Source of the DNA: Flavobacterium cheniae | GTDB lineage: Bacteria > Bacteroidota > Bacteroidia > Flavobacteriales > Flavobacteriaceae | Length of the DNA: 64,000 nt | NCBI RefSeq assembly: GCF_004363695.1 | Contig: NZ_SNZC01000001.1 | Location: forward strand, 742,431 to 806,430 | Reading direction: 5' to 3' | Shown here: positions 28,058 to 35,475 of the stretch, in pieces | Layout of the letters: each line of letters begins with the position of its first letter | Numbering within the stretch: position 1 is the first letter of the stretch | The notes under the pieces: model-generated | The model's input: the letters and a program-made list of their open reading frames with translations, nothing else | Told to the model about the DNA's origin: nothing | The model's database searches: none | Made by a program: the position numbers and the translations under genes

Positions 28058-28723
28058 TCATACATTTTTTGTAGCTCGTAACATTTCGCGTTTTCCTGGA
28101 GCTCCAGGCAGTTTTTCAATTGAAAATCCGACACTTAGCATCGCGTTCTTTATAGATGAACGACAAGCATAAGTAACAAGGGTTCTTTTTGGTAAAAGTG
28201 CATCGTACATTTTCTTAAAAATGGCTTCACTCCACAATTCGGGTTGTAATGGAAATCCGAATGCATCAAAATAAATTAAATCGAATTGGTTTTTGTCTTC
28301 GATATCTTGAAAAAACTGTTTTCTCTTAGTTAAATGAAAATTTTCAGAAATCGTTTCTTGTTTTTCCCAATCACAAGAATGCATTTTATCAAAAATCTCC
28401 TGATACATTTCGGAATCTAATTCAGAAACATAATTCATTTGCGCTATTTCTTCCTGAGAAATGGGATATGCTTCTACTCCAACGTAATTAACTTTTTCTT
28501 TATTTATAGTTTCCAAAAAAGTAATGAAAGCATTCAAACCAGTTCCGAAACCAATTTCTAAAATAGAAATCGCATCCTGATTCTGAAATAAATCTAATCC
28601 GTTTTTGATAAAAACATGTTTCGCTTCTTGAATTGCACCATGAGTTGAATGATAGTTCTCGTCCCATTCTGGAATTCGGATAGTCGTGGATCCGTCGTCG
28701 GTGATAATGATTTCTCTTTTCAT
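28058..28723 (-). CDS. mnmD: tRNA 5-methylaminomethyl-2-thiouridine methyltransferase MnmD
   Basis: A 221-residue SAM-dependent methyltransferase that corresponds to the N-terminal half of MnmC, without the oxidase half. It completes the mnm5s2U34 wobble modification in tRNA. The SAM motif is ISILEIGFGTGLNAF, the catalytic region is FDLIYFDAFGFPLQPELW, and the C-terminal KLPGAPGKREMLRAT segment is typical of the family (DUF752). Stand-alone MnmD proteins of this size are usual in Bacteroidetes. A terminator for the gene upstream lies just before its start. Assignment is confident. Confidence 0.86.
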   Translation of the reverse strand: MKREIIITDDGSTTIRIPEWDENYHSTHGAIQEAKHVFIKNGLDLFQNQDAISILEIGFGTGLNAFITFLETINKEKVNYVGVEAYPISQEEIAQMNYVSELDSEMYQEIFDKMHSCDWEKQETISENFHLTKRKQFFQDIEDKNQFDLIYFDAFGFPLQPELWSEAIFKKMYDALLPKRTLVTYACRSSIKNAMLSVGFSIEKLPGAPGKREMLRATKNV

Positions 28724-28739
28724 AGTAAATTCAAAAAAG

Positions 28740-28779
28740 AAAAGGTTTAAGAATTCGAAATCTAGCTCTTAAACCTTTT
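28740..28779 (-). terminator. Terminator after the CXXCH lipoprotein gene
   Basis: AAAAGGTTTAAGA at 28740-28752 pairs with TCTTAAACCTTTT at 28767-28779, a 13-bp stem with a 14-base loop. T-rich sequence follows on the minus strand, just past the stop at 28796. Confidence 0.7.
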
Positions 28780-28795
28780 TATTTTAATGAGTACA

Positions 28796-29254
28796 TTACT
28801 CAATATACAATTTCTTAATTTTCGGTATCGGTCCGCCACATTTAACTTCGTGGCACTTGATACAAGCATCGATTCCGTTATTAAAATGTTCTTTAGCATT
28901 TTTTGGATCTTGATAAATCAATTCCTGAGCTTTGATAAATTTAGCTGCTTGTTCATCGAAAAAAGCATCTTTATCGGTTTCATCCGTCATTACTGCTTTA
29001 TGAATGCGAATAAAATGTTGCGGAAATTTACCAATGGTATCGCCTTTCATGATGCGTTCTTTCAAACGTTCATTATCAACATACATTTGTTCCATCAGAG
29101 CTGCCATTTCTGACATTTCGTACATTTCAAAACCGTCTTTATTTACTTTTGAATCGGTTTCACATGCTTCTTTATCTGTTGCTTTTTCATCCACTTTCTT
29201 ATCACAAGAAATCGACAAAATAGCAAAAGATAATAGTAGAATTAACTGTTTCAT
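28796..29254 (-). CDS. Lipoprotein with a single c-type heme motif
   Basis: A 152-residue protein with a lipoprotein signal ending ILSISC (Cys17) and a helical body. Near the C-terminus, GIDACIKCHEVKCGG contains one CXXCH motif for covalent heme attachment, placed at the end as in cytochrome c'-like four-helix proteins. I do not recognise a named family. Its start overlaps the stop of the DUF4920 gene by one base, so the two lipoproteins are translationally coupled and probably work together in the periplasm or at the outer membrane. Electron transfer or gas binding is possible; the partner is unknown. Confidence 0.72.
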   Translation of the reverse strand: MKQLILLLSFAILSISCDKKVDEKATDKEACETDSKVNKDGFEMYEMSEMAALMEQMYVDNERLKERIMKGDTIGKFPQHFIRIHKAVMTDETDKDAFFDEQAAKFIKAQELIYQDPKNAKEHFNNGIDACIKCHEVKCGGPIPKIKKLYIE

Positions 29255-29745
29255 TATTTAGCAATTAAAACACCATTTGCCATAAACGAGTACGTTACTT
29301 TTGGCTCTACAATACTGTCAATTGCTGCTTGCGATTTTCCAGCATCTTTTGCATAATGTTTTAAAACATCAACACTTTCAACGCTTACAAATGCTTTTCC
29401 GTTCACAATAACTTCTTTATCTTGTGCATTTTTTGGAACGAAGAAACCATAGTCTTTAAATTTTACAAAAGCTTCTTTATCATCTGCTAAATCCAATGTC
29501 ATCCAACAACCTTTCTTTTGACAAACTTCGTTGATTCCTGATTTGAATTTTACTTCTAAAGTATCGCCTTCTTTTAAAGATTTGAATTTTTCCATCATTT
29601 CAGCATTCGATAAAGCGCCTTCAGATGAAATAGAGTCGCCAAAAACAGCATAATCTACTTTAGCAATTTCTGGAGTAGTTTCTTTTTTTTGTTCACATCC
29701 AACAAATGCAATAGTTAGAAGTGATAGAGTAAGTATTTTTTTCAT
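29254..29745 (-). CDS. DUF4920 family lipoprotein
   Basis: The start at 29745 gives MKKILTLSLLTIAFVGC, a clear lipoprotein signal lipidated at Cys17; the longer frame adds eight residues of no signal character. The 163-residue product has the DUF4920 core with KFKSGINEVCQKKGCWMTLD, a CxxxxC pair that could form a disulfide or bind metal, and a beta-rich remainder (OB-like). The family's function is not established to my knowledge. It overlaps the downstream CXXCH lipoprotein gene by one base. A TAnnTTTG box at 29767-29774 supports it as the first gene of the pair. Confidence 0.82.
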   Translation of the reverse strand: MKKILTLSLLTIAFVGCEQKKETTPEIAKVDYAVFGDSISSEGALSNAEMMEKFKSLKEGDTLEVKFKSGINEVCQKKGCWMTLDLADDKEAFVKFKDYGFFVPKNAQDKEVIVNGKAFVSVESVDVLKHYAKDAGKSQAAIDSIVEPKVTYSFMANGVLIAK

Positions 29746-29766
29746 TTTAATTGTGAATAATTTCAA

Positions 29767-29774
29767 CAAAAATA
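29767..29774 (-). promoter_or_regulatory. -7 box of the DUF4920/CXXCH operon
   Basis: CAAAAATA on the plus strand reads TATTTTTG on the minus strand, 21 bases upstream of the start at 29745. Confidence 0.55.
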
Positions 29775-29963
29775 ACGATATTTTTTATATTTTCGGAGCA
29801 TCAAAAAAGAAAGTTTCATCTCTTGTAAAAGAAGTTAACGACACGAAGATTTCTTATTTATTTAGGTGATTTAAAATCAATTTAAAGTTTTTATCAAGAT
29901 AAAATTTTGTCAGTTGTTGATAATTATTTTTTGGTAAGTAAAAATAAAACTTCTTTTTTTTAG

Positions 29964-29971
29964 TAAATTTG
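29964..29971 (+). promoter_or_regulatory. ilvE promoter -7 box
   Basis: TAAATTTG is an exact match to TAnnTTTG. It gives ilvE a leader of about 65 bases, longer than most here. The rest of the 298-base gap 29746-30043 shows no ORF, obvious leader peptide or riboswitch-like fold that I can support. Confidence 0.55.
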
Positions 29972-30043
29972 CAACGAATACGTAAAAATCTACCTTTTTT
30001 TTGTTGATTTTACAAAACTATAAATTATAACAGTTTGACCCTA

Positions 30044-31111
30044 ATGGAATTAAAAACTTTAAACGAAATTGAAATTATTTCGGCTCCTCATTCAAAAATC
30101 AGCGAGGTTGATTTTGAAAACCTAACCTTTGGTAATGTCTTTACAGACCATATGTTAGTATGTGATTATGTAGATGGAGCATGGCAAAAACCTGTTATAG
30201 AACCATATGCACCTTTCATGATTGATCCTTCTGCAAAAGTATTCCACTACGGACAAGCTATTTTTGAAGGAATGAAAGCTTACAAAGATGAGCAAGATGA
30301 CGTTTGGTTGTTTAGACCAGATGAAAATTATCACCGTTTTAATAAAAGTGCTACTAGAATGGCAATGCCAGAAGTTCCTGAAGATGTTTTCTTAGGAGGT
30401 TTACACCGTTTATTAGAAATTGAAAAAGAATGGGTTAAAAAAGGAAAAGGAAATACTTTGTATATCCGTCCTTTTATGATTGCAACCGGTCATGGTGTAA
30501 TTGCGGCTCCTTCTCAAGAATACCGTTTTATGATTATATTATCGCCAGCTCGTGCTTATTATTCTGGTGAAGTTAGAGTACTTATTGCGGAACATTTTAG
30601 TAGAGCGGCTAACGGAGGAATTGGTGCGGCTAAAGCTGCAGGAAATTACTCTGCACAGTTTTACCCAACAAAATTAGCAAACGAGCAAGGTTTCCAACAA
30701 ATCATTTGGACAGATGATGCTACGCATACCAAACTGGAAGAAGCTGGAACTATGAATGTTTTCTTTAGAATTAATGATACAATTTACACAGCACCAACAA
30801 GTGAAAGAATCCTAGATGGTGTTACTCGTAAAAGTGTTATCGAATTAGCGCAAAGAGAAAACATTAAAGTAGAAGTACGTTCGGTTTTAGTTGACGAACT
30901 AGTAGCTGCTGCAAAAGACGGTTCATTAAAAGAGATCTTTGGTGCAGGAACTGCGGCTGTGATAAATCCAATCGTAGGCTTTTCTTATTTAGGTGAATAC
31001 TATGAATTACCAAAATTAGAAAACTCGGTGGCTTTAGAAATTAAAGAAAAGCTAACTAACATTCAATATAAATTAGCAGAAGACACTTTTGGTTGGACTG
31101 TTAAGATATAG
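30044..31111 (+). CDS. ilvE: Branched-chain amino acid aminotransferase
   Basis: A PLP enzyme of fold type IV that transfers amino groups between glutamate and the keto acids of leucine, isoleucine and valine. The ATG at 30044 is preferred over an in-frame TTG nine bases upstream. In the 355-residue product FHYGQAIFEGMKAYK is the substrate-binding signature, the PLP lysine lies in GGIGAAKAAGNYS, and KLEEAGTMNVFF plus FGAGTAAVINP bind the cofactor phosphate. Length and motifs match the longer (ilvE2/eukaryote-like) branch. It stands alone, not in an ilv operon. Assignment is firm. Confidence 0.96.
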   Translation: MELKTLNEIEIISAPHSKISEVDFENLTFGNVFTDHMLVCDYVDGAWQKPVIEPYAPFMIDPSAKVFHYGQAIFEGMKAYKDEQDDVWLFRPDENYHRFNKSATRMAMPEVPEDVFLGGLHRLLEIEKEWVKKGKGNTLYIRPFMIATGHGVIAAPSQEYRFMIILSPARAYYSGEVRVLIAEHFSRAANGGIGAAKAAGNYSAQFYPTKLANEQGFQQIIWTDDATHTKLEEAGTMNVFFRINDTIYTAPTSERILDGVTRKSVIELAQRENIKVEVRSVLVDELVAAAKDGSLKEIFGAGTAAVINPIVGFSYLGEYYELPKLENSVALEIKEKLTNIQYKLAEDTFGWTVKI

Positions 31112-31138
31112 TGTTCAGTGTTCAGTGTTCAGTGTTCA
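31111..31138 (+). repeat. Heptamer array A: GTGTTCA x4
   Basis: Four perfect tandem copies of GTGTTCA begin on the last base of the ilvE stop codon. The complementary heptamer (GAACACT) recurs four times, one copy degenerate, inside the YggS-type gene at 47122-47149. Confidence 0.9.
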
Positions 31139-31160
31139 AAATTAAAAAACACATAAGTAA

Positions 31161-31190
31161 AAAGGCGATTTCAAAATTGAAATCGCCTTT
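31161..31190. terminator. Bidirectional terminator between ilvE and the MazG-like gene
   Basis: AAAGGCGATTTCAA at 31161-31174 pairs perfectly with TTGAAATCGCCTTT at 31177-31190, a 14-bp stem flanked by A- and T-runs. It serves two convergent genes. Confidence 0.88.
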
Positions 31191-31193
31191 TTT

Positions 31194-31577
31194 TTATTTT
31201 AAAATTTCTTCAAAATTAGGTTTAAAGTAATTTGGACCTTTCATTACTTTTCCGTCTTCTCTGTAAATAGGTTTTCCGTCTTCTCCAAGTTTACTCATAT
31301 TAGAACGTTGAATTTCATCAAACACTTCTTCAATTTTATGTTGTAATCCGTGTTCTAAAATGGTGCCACACAAAATATATAACATATCGCCTAGAGCATC
31401 TGCAATTTCAACGATATCATTGTTTTGAACGGCTTCTAAATATTCTTCATTTTCCTCTTTCATTAGGTTAAAACGAAGTTCATTTTTTAAAGCACCTAAA
31501 TCGGCTTTCATTTCTTCACTCACTCCTAAACCATAGGTTTCATGAAAAATTCTTACTGCTTTTAATTGTTTTTGCAT
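31194..31577 (-). CDS. MazG-like nucleoside triphosphate pyrophosphohydrolase
   Basis: A 127-residue all-alpha enzyme of the MazG/phosphoribosyl-ATP pyrophosphohydrolase superfamily. The metal-binding acidic motif is spread over MKEENEEYLEA (ExxxE) and DIVEIADALGDMLY (ExxD). These enzymes hydrolyse nucleoside triphosphates or related molecules to monophosphates and pyrophosphate. The C-terminal segment GEDGKPIYREDGKVMKGPNYF is typical of the short stand-alone members in Bacteroidetes. Substrate is not known. It is monocistronic, convergent with ilvE, and shares a terminator with it. Confidence 0.85.
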   Translation of the reverse strand: MQKQLKAVRIFHETYGLGVSEEMKADLGALKNELRFNLMKEENEEYLEAVQNNDIVEIADALGDMLYILCGTILEHGLQHKIEEVFDEIQRSNMSKLGEDGKPIYREDGKVMKGPNYFKPNFEEILK

Positions 31578-31629
31578 AATTGACCTTATAAATTTCTCTA
31601 AATTAAAAAATTAGATAGTATTAAATTCT

Positions 31630-31637
31630 TATTTTTG
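31630..31637 (+). promoter_or_regulatory. -7 box of the 62-residue membrane protein gene
   Basis: TATTTTTG matches TAnnTTTG and lies 14 bases upstream of the ATG at 31652. Confidence 0.55.
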
Positions 31638-31651
31638 TAAAAATTTTCAAT

Positions 31652-31840
31652 ATGTTTTCAACAGGACAAATCTACTTTGCTATTTTCTTTATAATTGCGT
31701 TTGTAACCACAATGATATTGGTATACCGTAAAGATTTAAGACAAATGAAACCGTTCTATAAAGGAACCTATTGGGTATTTATTGGATTTTTAGGCTTCAT
31801 TGGGTTACTCTTTTTAATTAAAGTACTAATGAAAGATTAA
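31652..31840 (+). CDS. Small conserved two-helix membrane protein
   Basis: A 62-residue protein with two hydrophobic helices (IYFAIFFIIAFVTTMILVY and GTYWVFIGFLGFIGLLFLIKVL) joined by a short basic loop RKDLRQMKPFYK, which would face the cytoplasm. I recall homologues of this size in other flavobacteria, without known function. A TAnnTTTG box precedes it closely. It lies 34 bases upstream of the SRPBCC gene, which has its own -7 box inside the gap, so the two may be separately transcribed. Confidence 0.72.
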   Translation: MFSTGQIYFAIFFIIAFVTTMILVYRKDLRQMKPFYKGTYWVFIGFLGFIGLLFLIKVLMKD

Positions 31841-31846
31841 TTTTCT

Positions 31847-31854
31847 TACTTTTG
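31847..31854 (+). promoter_or_regulatory. -7 box of the SRPBCC gene
   Basis: TACTTTTG matches TAnnTTTG and lies 20 bases before the ATG at 31875. Confidence 0.55.
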
Positions 31855-31874
31855 AAAAACAAATTCATGCCCTG

Positions 31875-32900
31875 ATGAGAATTTTAAAATACATACTTCT
31901 TTTATTGCTTCTATTTAGTGTGGCCTTTGTTGTCTTTGTTGCTACTCAGCAAAGCGACTATAGAGTGGTTCGCTCTAAAGAAATAAAAGCTTCAAAGGAT
32001 ATTGTTTATAATTTTGTTTCCGATAGCACTTCTTTAGTTGATTGGAATCCTTGGGATAAAGACAATGCGGTTTTTAAAAATCTAAAATCAGTTCCAGGTG
32101 ATACAATTATGCAAACCATTACGGTTTCAGGTGAGAAAAACGATTCCTTTATGCGTTTTCAAAAAACAAAAAAAGGAGCTTTAGTTACTTGGGAATTAAA
32201 AGGGAAATTAGATTTTGAATTAAAATTATTGAGTGTTTTACAAGGTGGCGTTGATAATGTATTAGGAGATAAATTAGAAGACGGATTAAACAACATTGAC
32301 ACTTATTTAGTTAAGGAATTGACTACTTACAATATCAAAATTCACGGATTGGTAACTAAACATGCAACCAATTATATCCAACAAATAGATACTTGTTCAT
32401 TTGCCGATTTTCAAAAAGTTTCTAAAACCATGTTGCAAAATATGATGGCTTTTGTGGAGAAAAACGACATTATCATTACTGGTTTACCTTTTATTACTTA
32501 TGATACTTGGGATAAACAAAACAAAACAACCATTTTTTCAATGTGTGTTCCGGTGGAGGAAGAAATATTAACTACTCCGGGTAGCGAAATTTCAGGAGGT
32601 CATTTTGATGAATTTTTAGCTGTAAAAACAACTTTAACTGGCGATTATTCTCACAATCAAGAAGCTTGGGACAAAACTTTAGCTTATATTAAAAAGAAAA
32701 AACTAATTGAGGATTTAGAAGGTACTAACATTGAAGTTTATAAAGTTAGTTTACCAAAAGAACGTAAACCTTCAAAATGGGTAACCGAAATTTTTGTACC
32801 AATAAAAAAACGAGTTTACATTCCAAAACCAAAACCAGTTGAAACTGAAGTAGAAATCACTACACCTGTAGAAGGAACGACAACTAATACAAATCAATAA
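31875..32900 (+). CDS. Membrane-anchored SRPBCC (polyketide cyclase-like) protein with effector-binding half
   Basis: The 341-residue protein has an N-terminal hydrophobic helix (ILKYILLLLLLFSVAFVVFVA) and then an SRPBCC/START-like fold near 30-165 (SKEIKASKDIVYNFVSDSTSLVDWNPW). The C-terminal half, about 175-315, resembles GyrI-like effector-binding domains, with GLPFITYDTWDKQ and YIKKKKLIEDLEG. This two-part layout is common in Bacteroidetes and binds small hydrophobic molecules in other proteins. The tail is rich in Pro, Glu and Thr. No substrate is known. The 149-residue exported protein gene follows after 20 bases, in the same unit. Confidence 0.78.
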   Translation: MRILKYILLLLLLFSVAFVVFVATQQSDYRVVRSKEIKASKDIVYNFVSDSTSLVDWNPWDKDNAVFKNLKSVPGDTIMQTITVSGEKNDSFMRFQKTKKGALVTWELKGKLDFELKLLSVLQGGVDNVLGDKLEDGLNNIDTYLVKELTTYNIKIHGLVTKHATNYIQQIDTCSFADFQKVSKTMLQNMMAFVEKNDIIITGLPFITYDTWDKQNKTTIFSMCVPVEEEILTTPGSEISGGHFDEFLAVKTTLTGDYSHNQEAWDKTLAYIKKKKLIEDLEGTNIEVYKVSLPKERKPSKWVTEIFVPIKKRVYIPKPKPVETEVEITTPVEGTTTNTNQ

Positions 32901-32920
32901 TTATTTTAAATTTTATACTA

Positions 32921-33370
32921 ATGAATAAACTTTTTTTATCAATTGTTTTTATACTAATTGGATCTTTTATAAATGCACAAGAAGTTGAAATTAAAGACGA
33001 TAAAGTTCTTTTAGATGGAACACCAATTTTAAAATATGAAAAAATTAATGTTAGCCAACATTCCTTTTACTCATTAGAAGGCGATGACGAAATATTGCTA
33101 TTCAAATGGCATTCCAACGAAACAAATGGATATACTGATGATGATTACATCATTCTAAACTTTTTAACCGCTAAAGTAAAAGTTGAATCTACAAGTGTTG
33201 AGCATATTATTTCAGGATTAGGTATGAATTCGAAAAAGAATATGCAAAAATTAGTAAAATGGCTATTAAAAGAAAAGGTTATTGATAGCAAAGGAATTTT
33301 AAATATTGAAAAAGTACAAACATTTTACGACAAATACAACGAAGACATAACGATGAGAACTTCTAGATAA
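32921..33370 (+). CDS. Exported conserved protein of unknown function
   Basis: A 149-residue protein with a signal peptide MNKLFLSIVFILIGSFINAQ and an acidic, mixed alpha/beta mature part (FYSLEGDDEILLFKWHSNE). I recognise no domain. The C-terminal half has helices and two basic patches (SKKNMQKLVKWLLKEK). It follows the SRPBCC gene by 20 bases with no promoter box between, so it is probably the second gene of that unit, and a strong terminator follows. Confidence 0.7.
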   Translation: MNKLFLSIVFILIGSFINAQEVEIKDDKVLLDGTPILKYEKINVSQHSFYSLEGDDEILLFKWHSNETNGYTDDDYIILNFLTAKVKVESTSVEHIISGLGMNSKKNMQKLVKWLLKEKVIDSKGILNIEKVQTFYDKYNEDITMRTSR

Positions 33371-33377
33371 AATAAAA

Positions 33378-33400
33378 AAAGGACATTTTAAATGTCCTTT
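33378..33400. terminator. Bidirectional terminator before tcdA
   Basis: AAAGGACATTT and AAATGTCCTTT form a near-perfect palindrome over 33378-33400 with A- and T-runs outside. It lies between the exported protein gene and the convergent tcdA gene. Confidence 0.82.
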
Positions 33401-33402
33401 TT

Positions 33403-34128
33403 TTATTCTTTATTCTTTCCTATCAAATGCTTTACAACAGTTTCAGCAGCATGTAAACCAAACAAAGCAGGCATCCAACTGTTCGTTCCGTAAAAAGATT
33501 TCTTGAAATTTGTTCCATCAGTGGTTTTTACACTAGAATAATCTGGTCGTTCGTATGAATATACCACTTTTACTCCTTTTGAAATTCCTTCCATTTTTAA
33601 ACGCTTGCGTACATTCTTCGCTAACGGACAATATTCAGTTTTGCTGATATCGCGTACTTGAACTTTTTCAGCTTCAAACTTACCTCCTGCTCCCATGTTA
33701 CTGATTACTTTCACTTTCTTACGTTTACAAGCCAAAATCAAATTGATTTTTGGCGTTACGCTATCAATACAATCTAAAACGTAGTCAAATTCAGGTGAAA
33801 CCAATTCATAGGCACGTTCTGGAGACAAAAATTCTTCAATTCGTGTTAATTTTAATTCTGGATTAATATCCATTAATCTGTCACCAACAATTTTTACTTT
33901 TGGTTCACCAACTGTACTATGCAACGCTGGCAATTGACGATTAATATTCGTAATATCCACAACATCTCCATCCACAATGGTCATGTTTCCTACACCAGCA
34001 CGGGCTAAAAATTCGGCAGCAAAACTCCCTACTCCACCTAATCCAACAACCAAAACATTAGCGTTTTCAAGTTTTTGAATGCCTTCTTCTTTAAATAATA
34101 ATACCGCTCTTTCTTTCCACTTTGCCAT
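33403..34128 (-). CDS. tcdA: tRNA threonylcarbamoyladenosine dehydratase (ThiF/HesA/E1-like)
   Basis: A 241-residue E1-like ATP-dependent enzyme that cyclises t6A37 to ct6A in tRNAs reading ANN codons. The nucleotide-binding motif is VLVVGLGGVGSFAAEFLARAGVG, with DGDVVDITNINRQLPAL and VLDCIDSVTPKINLI following as in TcdA/CsdL; EYCPLAKNVRKRL carries the family cysteine. Length is slightly short of the E. coli protein. It is encoded downstream of tatD after a 32-base gap that contains a degenerate heptamer array. Assignment is good because other E1-like proteins (ThiF, MoeB) have a zinc-binding CxxC pair not seen here. Confidence 0.88.
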   Translation of the reverse strand: MAKWKERAVLLFKEEGIQKLENANVLVVGLGGVGSFAAEFLARAGVGNMTIVDGDVVDITNINRQLPALHSTVGEPKVKIVGDRLMDINPELKLTRIEEFLSPERAYELVSPEFDYVLDCIDSVTPKINLILACKRKKVKVISNMGAGGKFEAEKVQVRDISKTEYCPLAKNVRKRLKMEGISKGVKVVYSYERPDYSSVKTTDGTNFKKSFYGTNSWMPALFGLHAAETVVKHLIGKNKE

Positions 34129-34132
34129 AATA

Positions 34133-34167
34133 GTGTTGAATCGTTAAATTGATTAATTGTTTAACTG
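34133..34167 (+). repeat. Degenerate heptamer array B
   Basis: Five consecutive 7-base units (GTGTTGA ATCGTTA AATTGAT TAATTGT TTAACTG) span the tcdA-tatD gap and the last codons of tatD. The first resembles the unit of array A and the third equals the unit of array D. The match to a 7-base period is weaker than at the other sites. Confidence 0.45.
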
Positions 34168-34808
34168 AAAATCCTTGAAAAATTAGTAAAAACGATAGTT
34201 TTCATTTCCTCTACCGAAATTCCTTTTATCGAAGCTGCTTTTTCATACACTTGATAAATGGATTCTTCAATCGTATCGGTTTCTAATAAAACTTGATTTT
34301 CGGGTGCAAAGGTAAATACTTTTTCTAAATCTGGATTACGAAGTAAGTATTTTCCAAACGAAAGATAAAAACCGTTATTCAAAAGTGATTTCGCCACTTG
34401 TTCGTTTTTTGAAAATCCGTGAATAATCATTGGATTTTCAATTTTCATTTCTCTCTTGATGGTAATAACTTCAACATAAGCCGCAACACAATGTAAAACG
34501 ATAGGTTTATTAGTTTGCTTTACGATTTCTAATTGTTTCTTAAAAACCGATATTTGTAAGTCTAATGGAATTTCAATTCGTTTGTCTAAACCACATTCGC
34601 CAAGTGCTAAACATTCGTTTAATTGTAATTTCTCTTTGATGATTTCTAAATCGGATTCTAAACGATTCTCATCAATATACCAAGGATGAATTCCAATAGA
34701 ATAATTCGGAATCGAAGCGTCAAACTCCCACGGATATTGATTAACGACTTCAATCACATCTAAAAGATTAGAAAATTTGTGCGTATGTAAGTTGATGAAT
34801 TTAGTCAT
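34161..34808 (-). CDS. TatD family metal-dependent hydrolase
   Basis: A 215-residue amidohydrolase-fold protein. The first metal site is INLHTHKFSN (His7, His9), then ALGECGLDK supplies the bridging Glu, KPIVLHC the middle His, PMIIHGFS the next His and LLETDT the final Asp. TatD proteins are metal-dependent nucleases acting on DNA ends or RNA. It is somewhat shorter than the usual 260 residues, as in the Bacteroidetes branch. Its start overlaps the DUF1684 gene by eight bases. Family is firm; the exact substrate is not. Confidence 0.86.
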   Translation of the reverse strand: MTKFINLHTHKFSNLLDVIEVVNQYPWEFDASIPNYSIGIHPWYIDENRLESDLEIIKEKLQLNECLALGECGLDKRIEIPLDLQISVFKKQLEIVKQTNKPIVLHCVAAYVEVITIKREMKIENPMIIHGFSKNEQVAKSLLNNGFYLSFGKYLLRNPDLEKVFTFAPENQVLLETDTIEESIYQVYEKAASIKGISVEEMKTIVFTNFSRIFS

Positions 34809-35391
34809 GAAATTTCTTTACTCCAGCTAAAATTTCGATATTCAAATCGTTTTCTAAAGGTACAATCGGACACGAATATTCGTAATTATAGGCACAATAC
34901 GGATTATAAGCTTTATTGAAATCAATAGTCCAAGTTTTACCTTTTTGAATTTTCATGTCAACATATCTTCCACCTATGTAGCTTTCTTTTCCGCAAGTTA
35001 AATCAGAAAATGGTAAGAATAAATAATCTTCATAACCCGGTTTTTTATTCAAATCTACATTTTGATACACATTTAGTTTAAATGCTTTATCATCAATATT
35101 GAAGTGTAATTCACCATATTTTTTGTACAATGGAGTTCTAGAAGTTGTCGTTTTCATACCAAAAGGCTTTTCCTTTTTGGTTCTAATAAATGTCGCTTCA
35201 ACAATATACTTTTCATTTATCGAAAAGAAGTCCAAACCTTTAAATTCTTTTAAATCCTCTTTAGTCAATGGACTTTTCAATGAATCCGCATAACTTTTAT
35301 TCAAATCAGATTGAAATTTTTCAGCCGAAGACAAGTCTTTTTGAGCAAATGTCATAGTTGAAAATAATAGGAAAATCAAAAGTTTTTTCAT
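34801..35391 (-). CDS. DUF1684 family exported protein
   Basis: The start at 35391 gives MKKLLIFLLFSTMTFAQ, a normal signal peptide; the frame could begin three codons earlier. The 196-residue product has the DUF1684 core: ATFIRTKKEKPFGMKTTTSRT, YLFLPFSDLTCGKESYIGGRY and DFNKAYNPYCAYNYEYSCP, the last being the hallmark of the family. Its function is not established. It overlaps tatD by eight bases, so DUF1684, tatD and tcdA form one minus-strand unit. A TAnnTTTG box at 35407-35414 lies 15 bases before the start. Confidence 0.87.
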   Translation of the reverse strand: MKKLLIFLLFSTMTFAQKDLSSAEKFQSDLNKSYADSLKSPLTKEDLKEFKGLDFFSINEKYIVEATFIRTKKEKPFGMKTTTSRTPLYKKYGELHFNIDDKAFKLNVYQNVDLNKKPGYEDYLFLPFSDLTCGKESYIGGRYVDMKIQKGKTWTIDFNKAYNPYCAYNYEYSCPIVPLENDLNIEILAGVKKFHD

Positions 35392-35406
35392 TGGATTCAT
35401 TTTTTA

Positions 35407-35414
35407 CAAAAATA
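35407..35414 (-). promoter_or_regulatory. -7 box of the DUF1684-tatD-tcdA operon
   Basis: CAAAAATA on the plus strand is TATTTTTG on the minus strand, 15 bases upstream of the chosen start at 35391. Confidence 0.55.
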
Positions 35415-35451
35415 TATAATTTCTATAACATTTTAATCGTGTTAGCTTTCG

Positions 35452-35459
35452 TAAATTTG
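35452..35459 (+). promoter_or_regulatory. -7 box of the MFS transporter gene
   Basis: TAAATTTG matches TAnnTTTG, 16 bases before the ATG at 35476, divergent from the DUF1684 promoter. Confidence 0.6.
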
Positions 35460-35475
35460 CGATTCAACTTTAGGT

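Noticed and set aside
28787..29113. 108-codon open frame on the plus strand
   Set aside because: It is a shadow of the CXXCH lipoprotein gene, whose signal peptide, heme motif and overlap with the DUF4920 gene show the minus strand is the coding one.
29746..30043. Leader peptide or T-box-like control of ilvE
   Set aside because: The gap has no run of Leu, Ile or Val codons in a short frame and no clear alternative hairpins.
31111..31138. Possible CRISPR or clustered repeats
   Set aside because: The units are 7 bases and directly abutting, with no spacers, and no cas genes are in the window.
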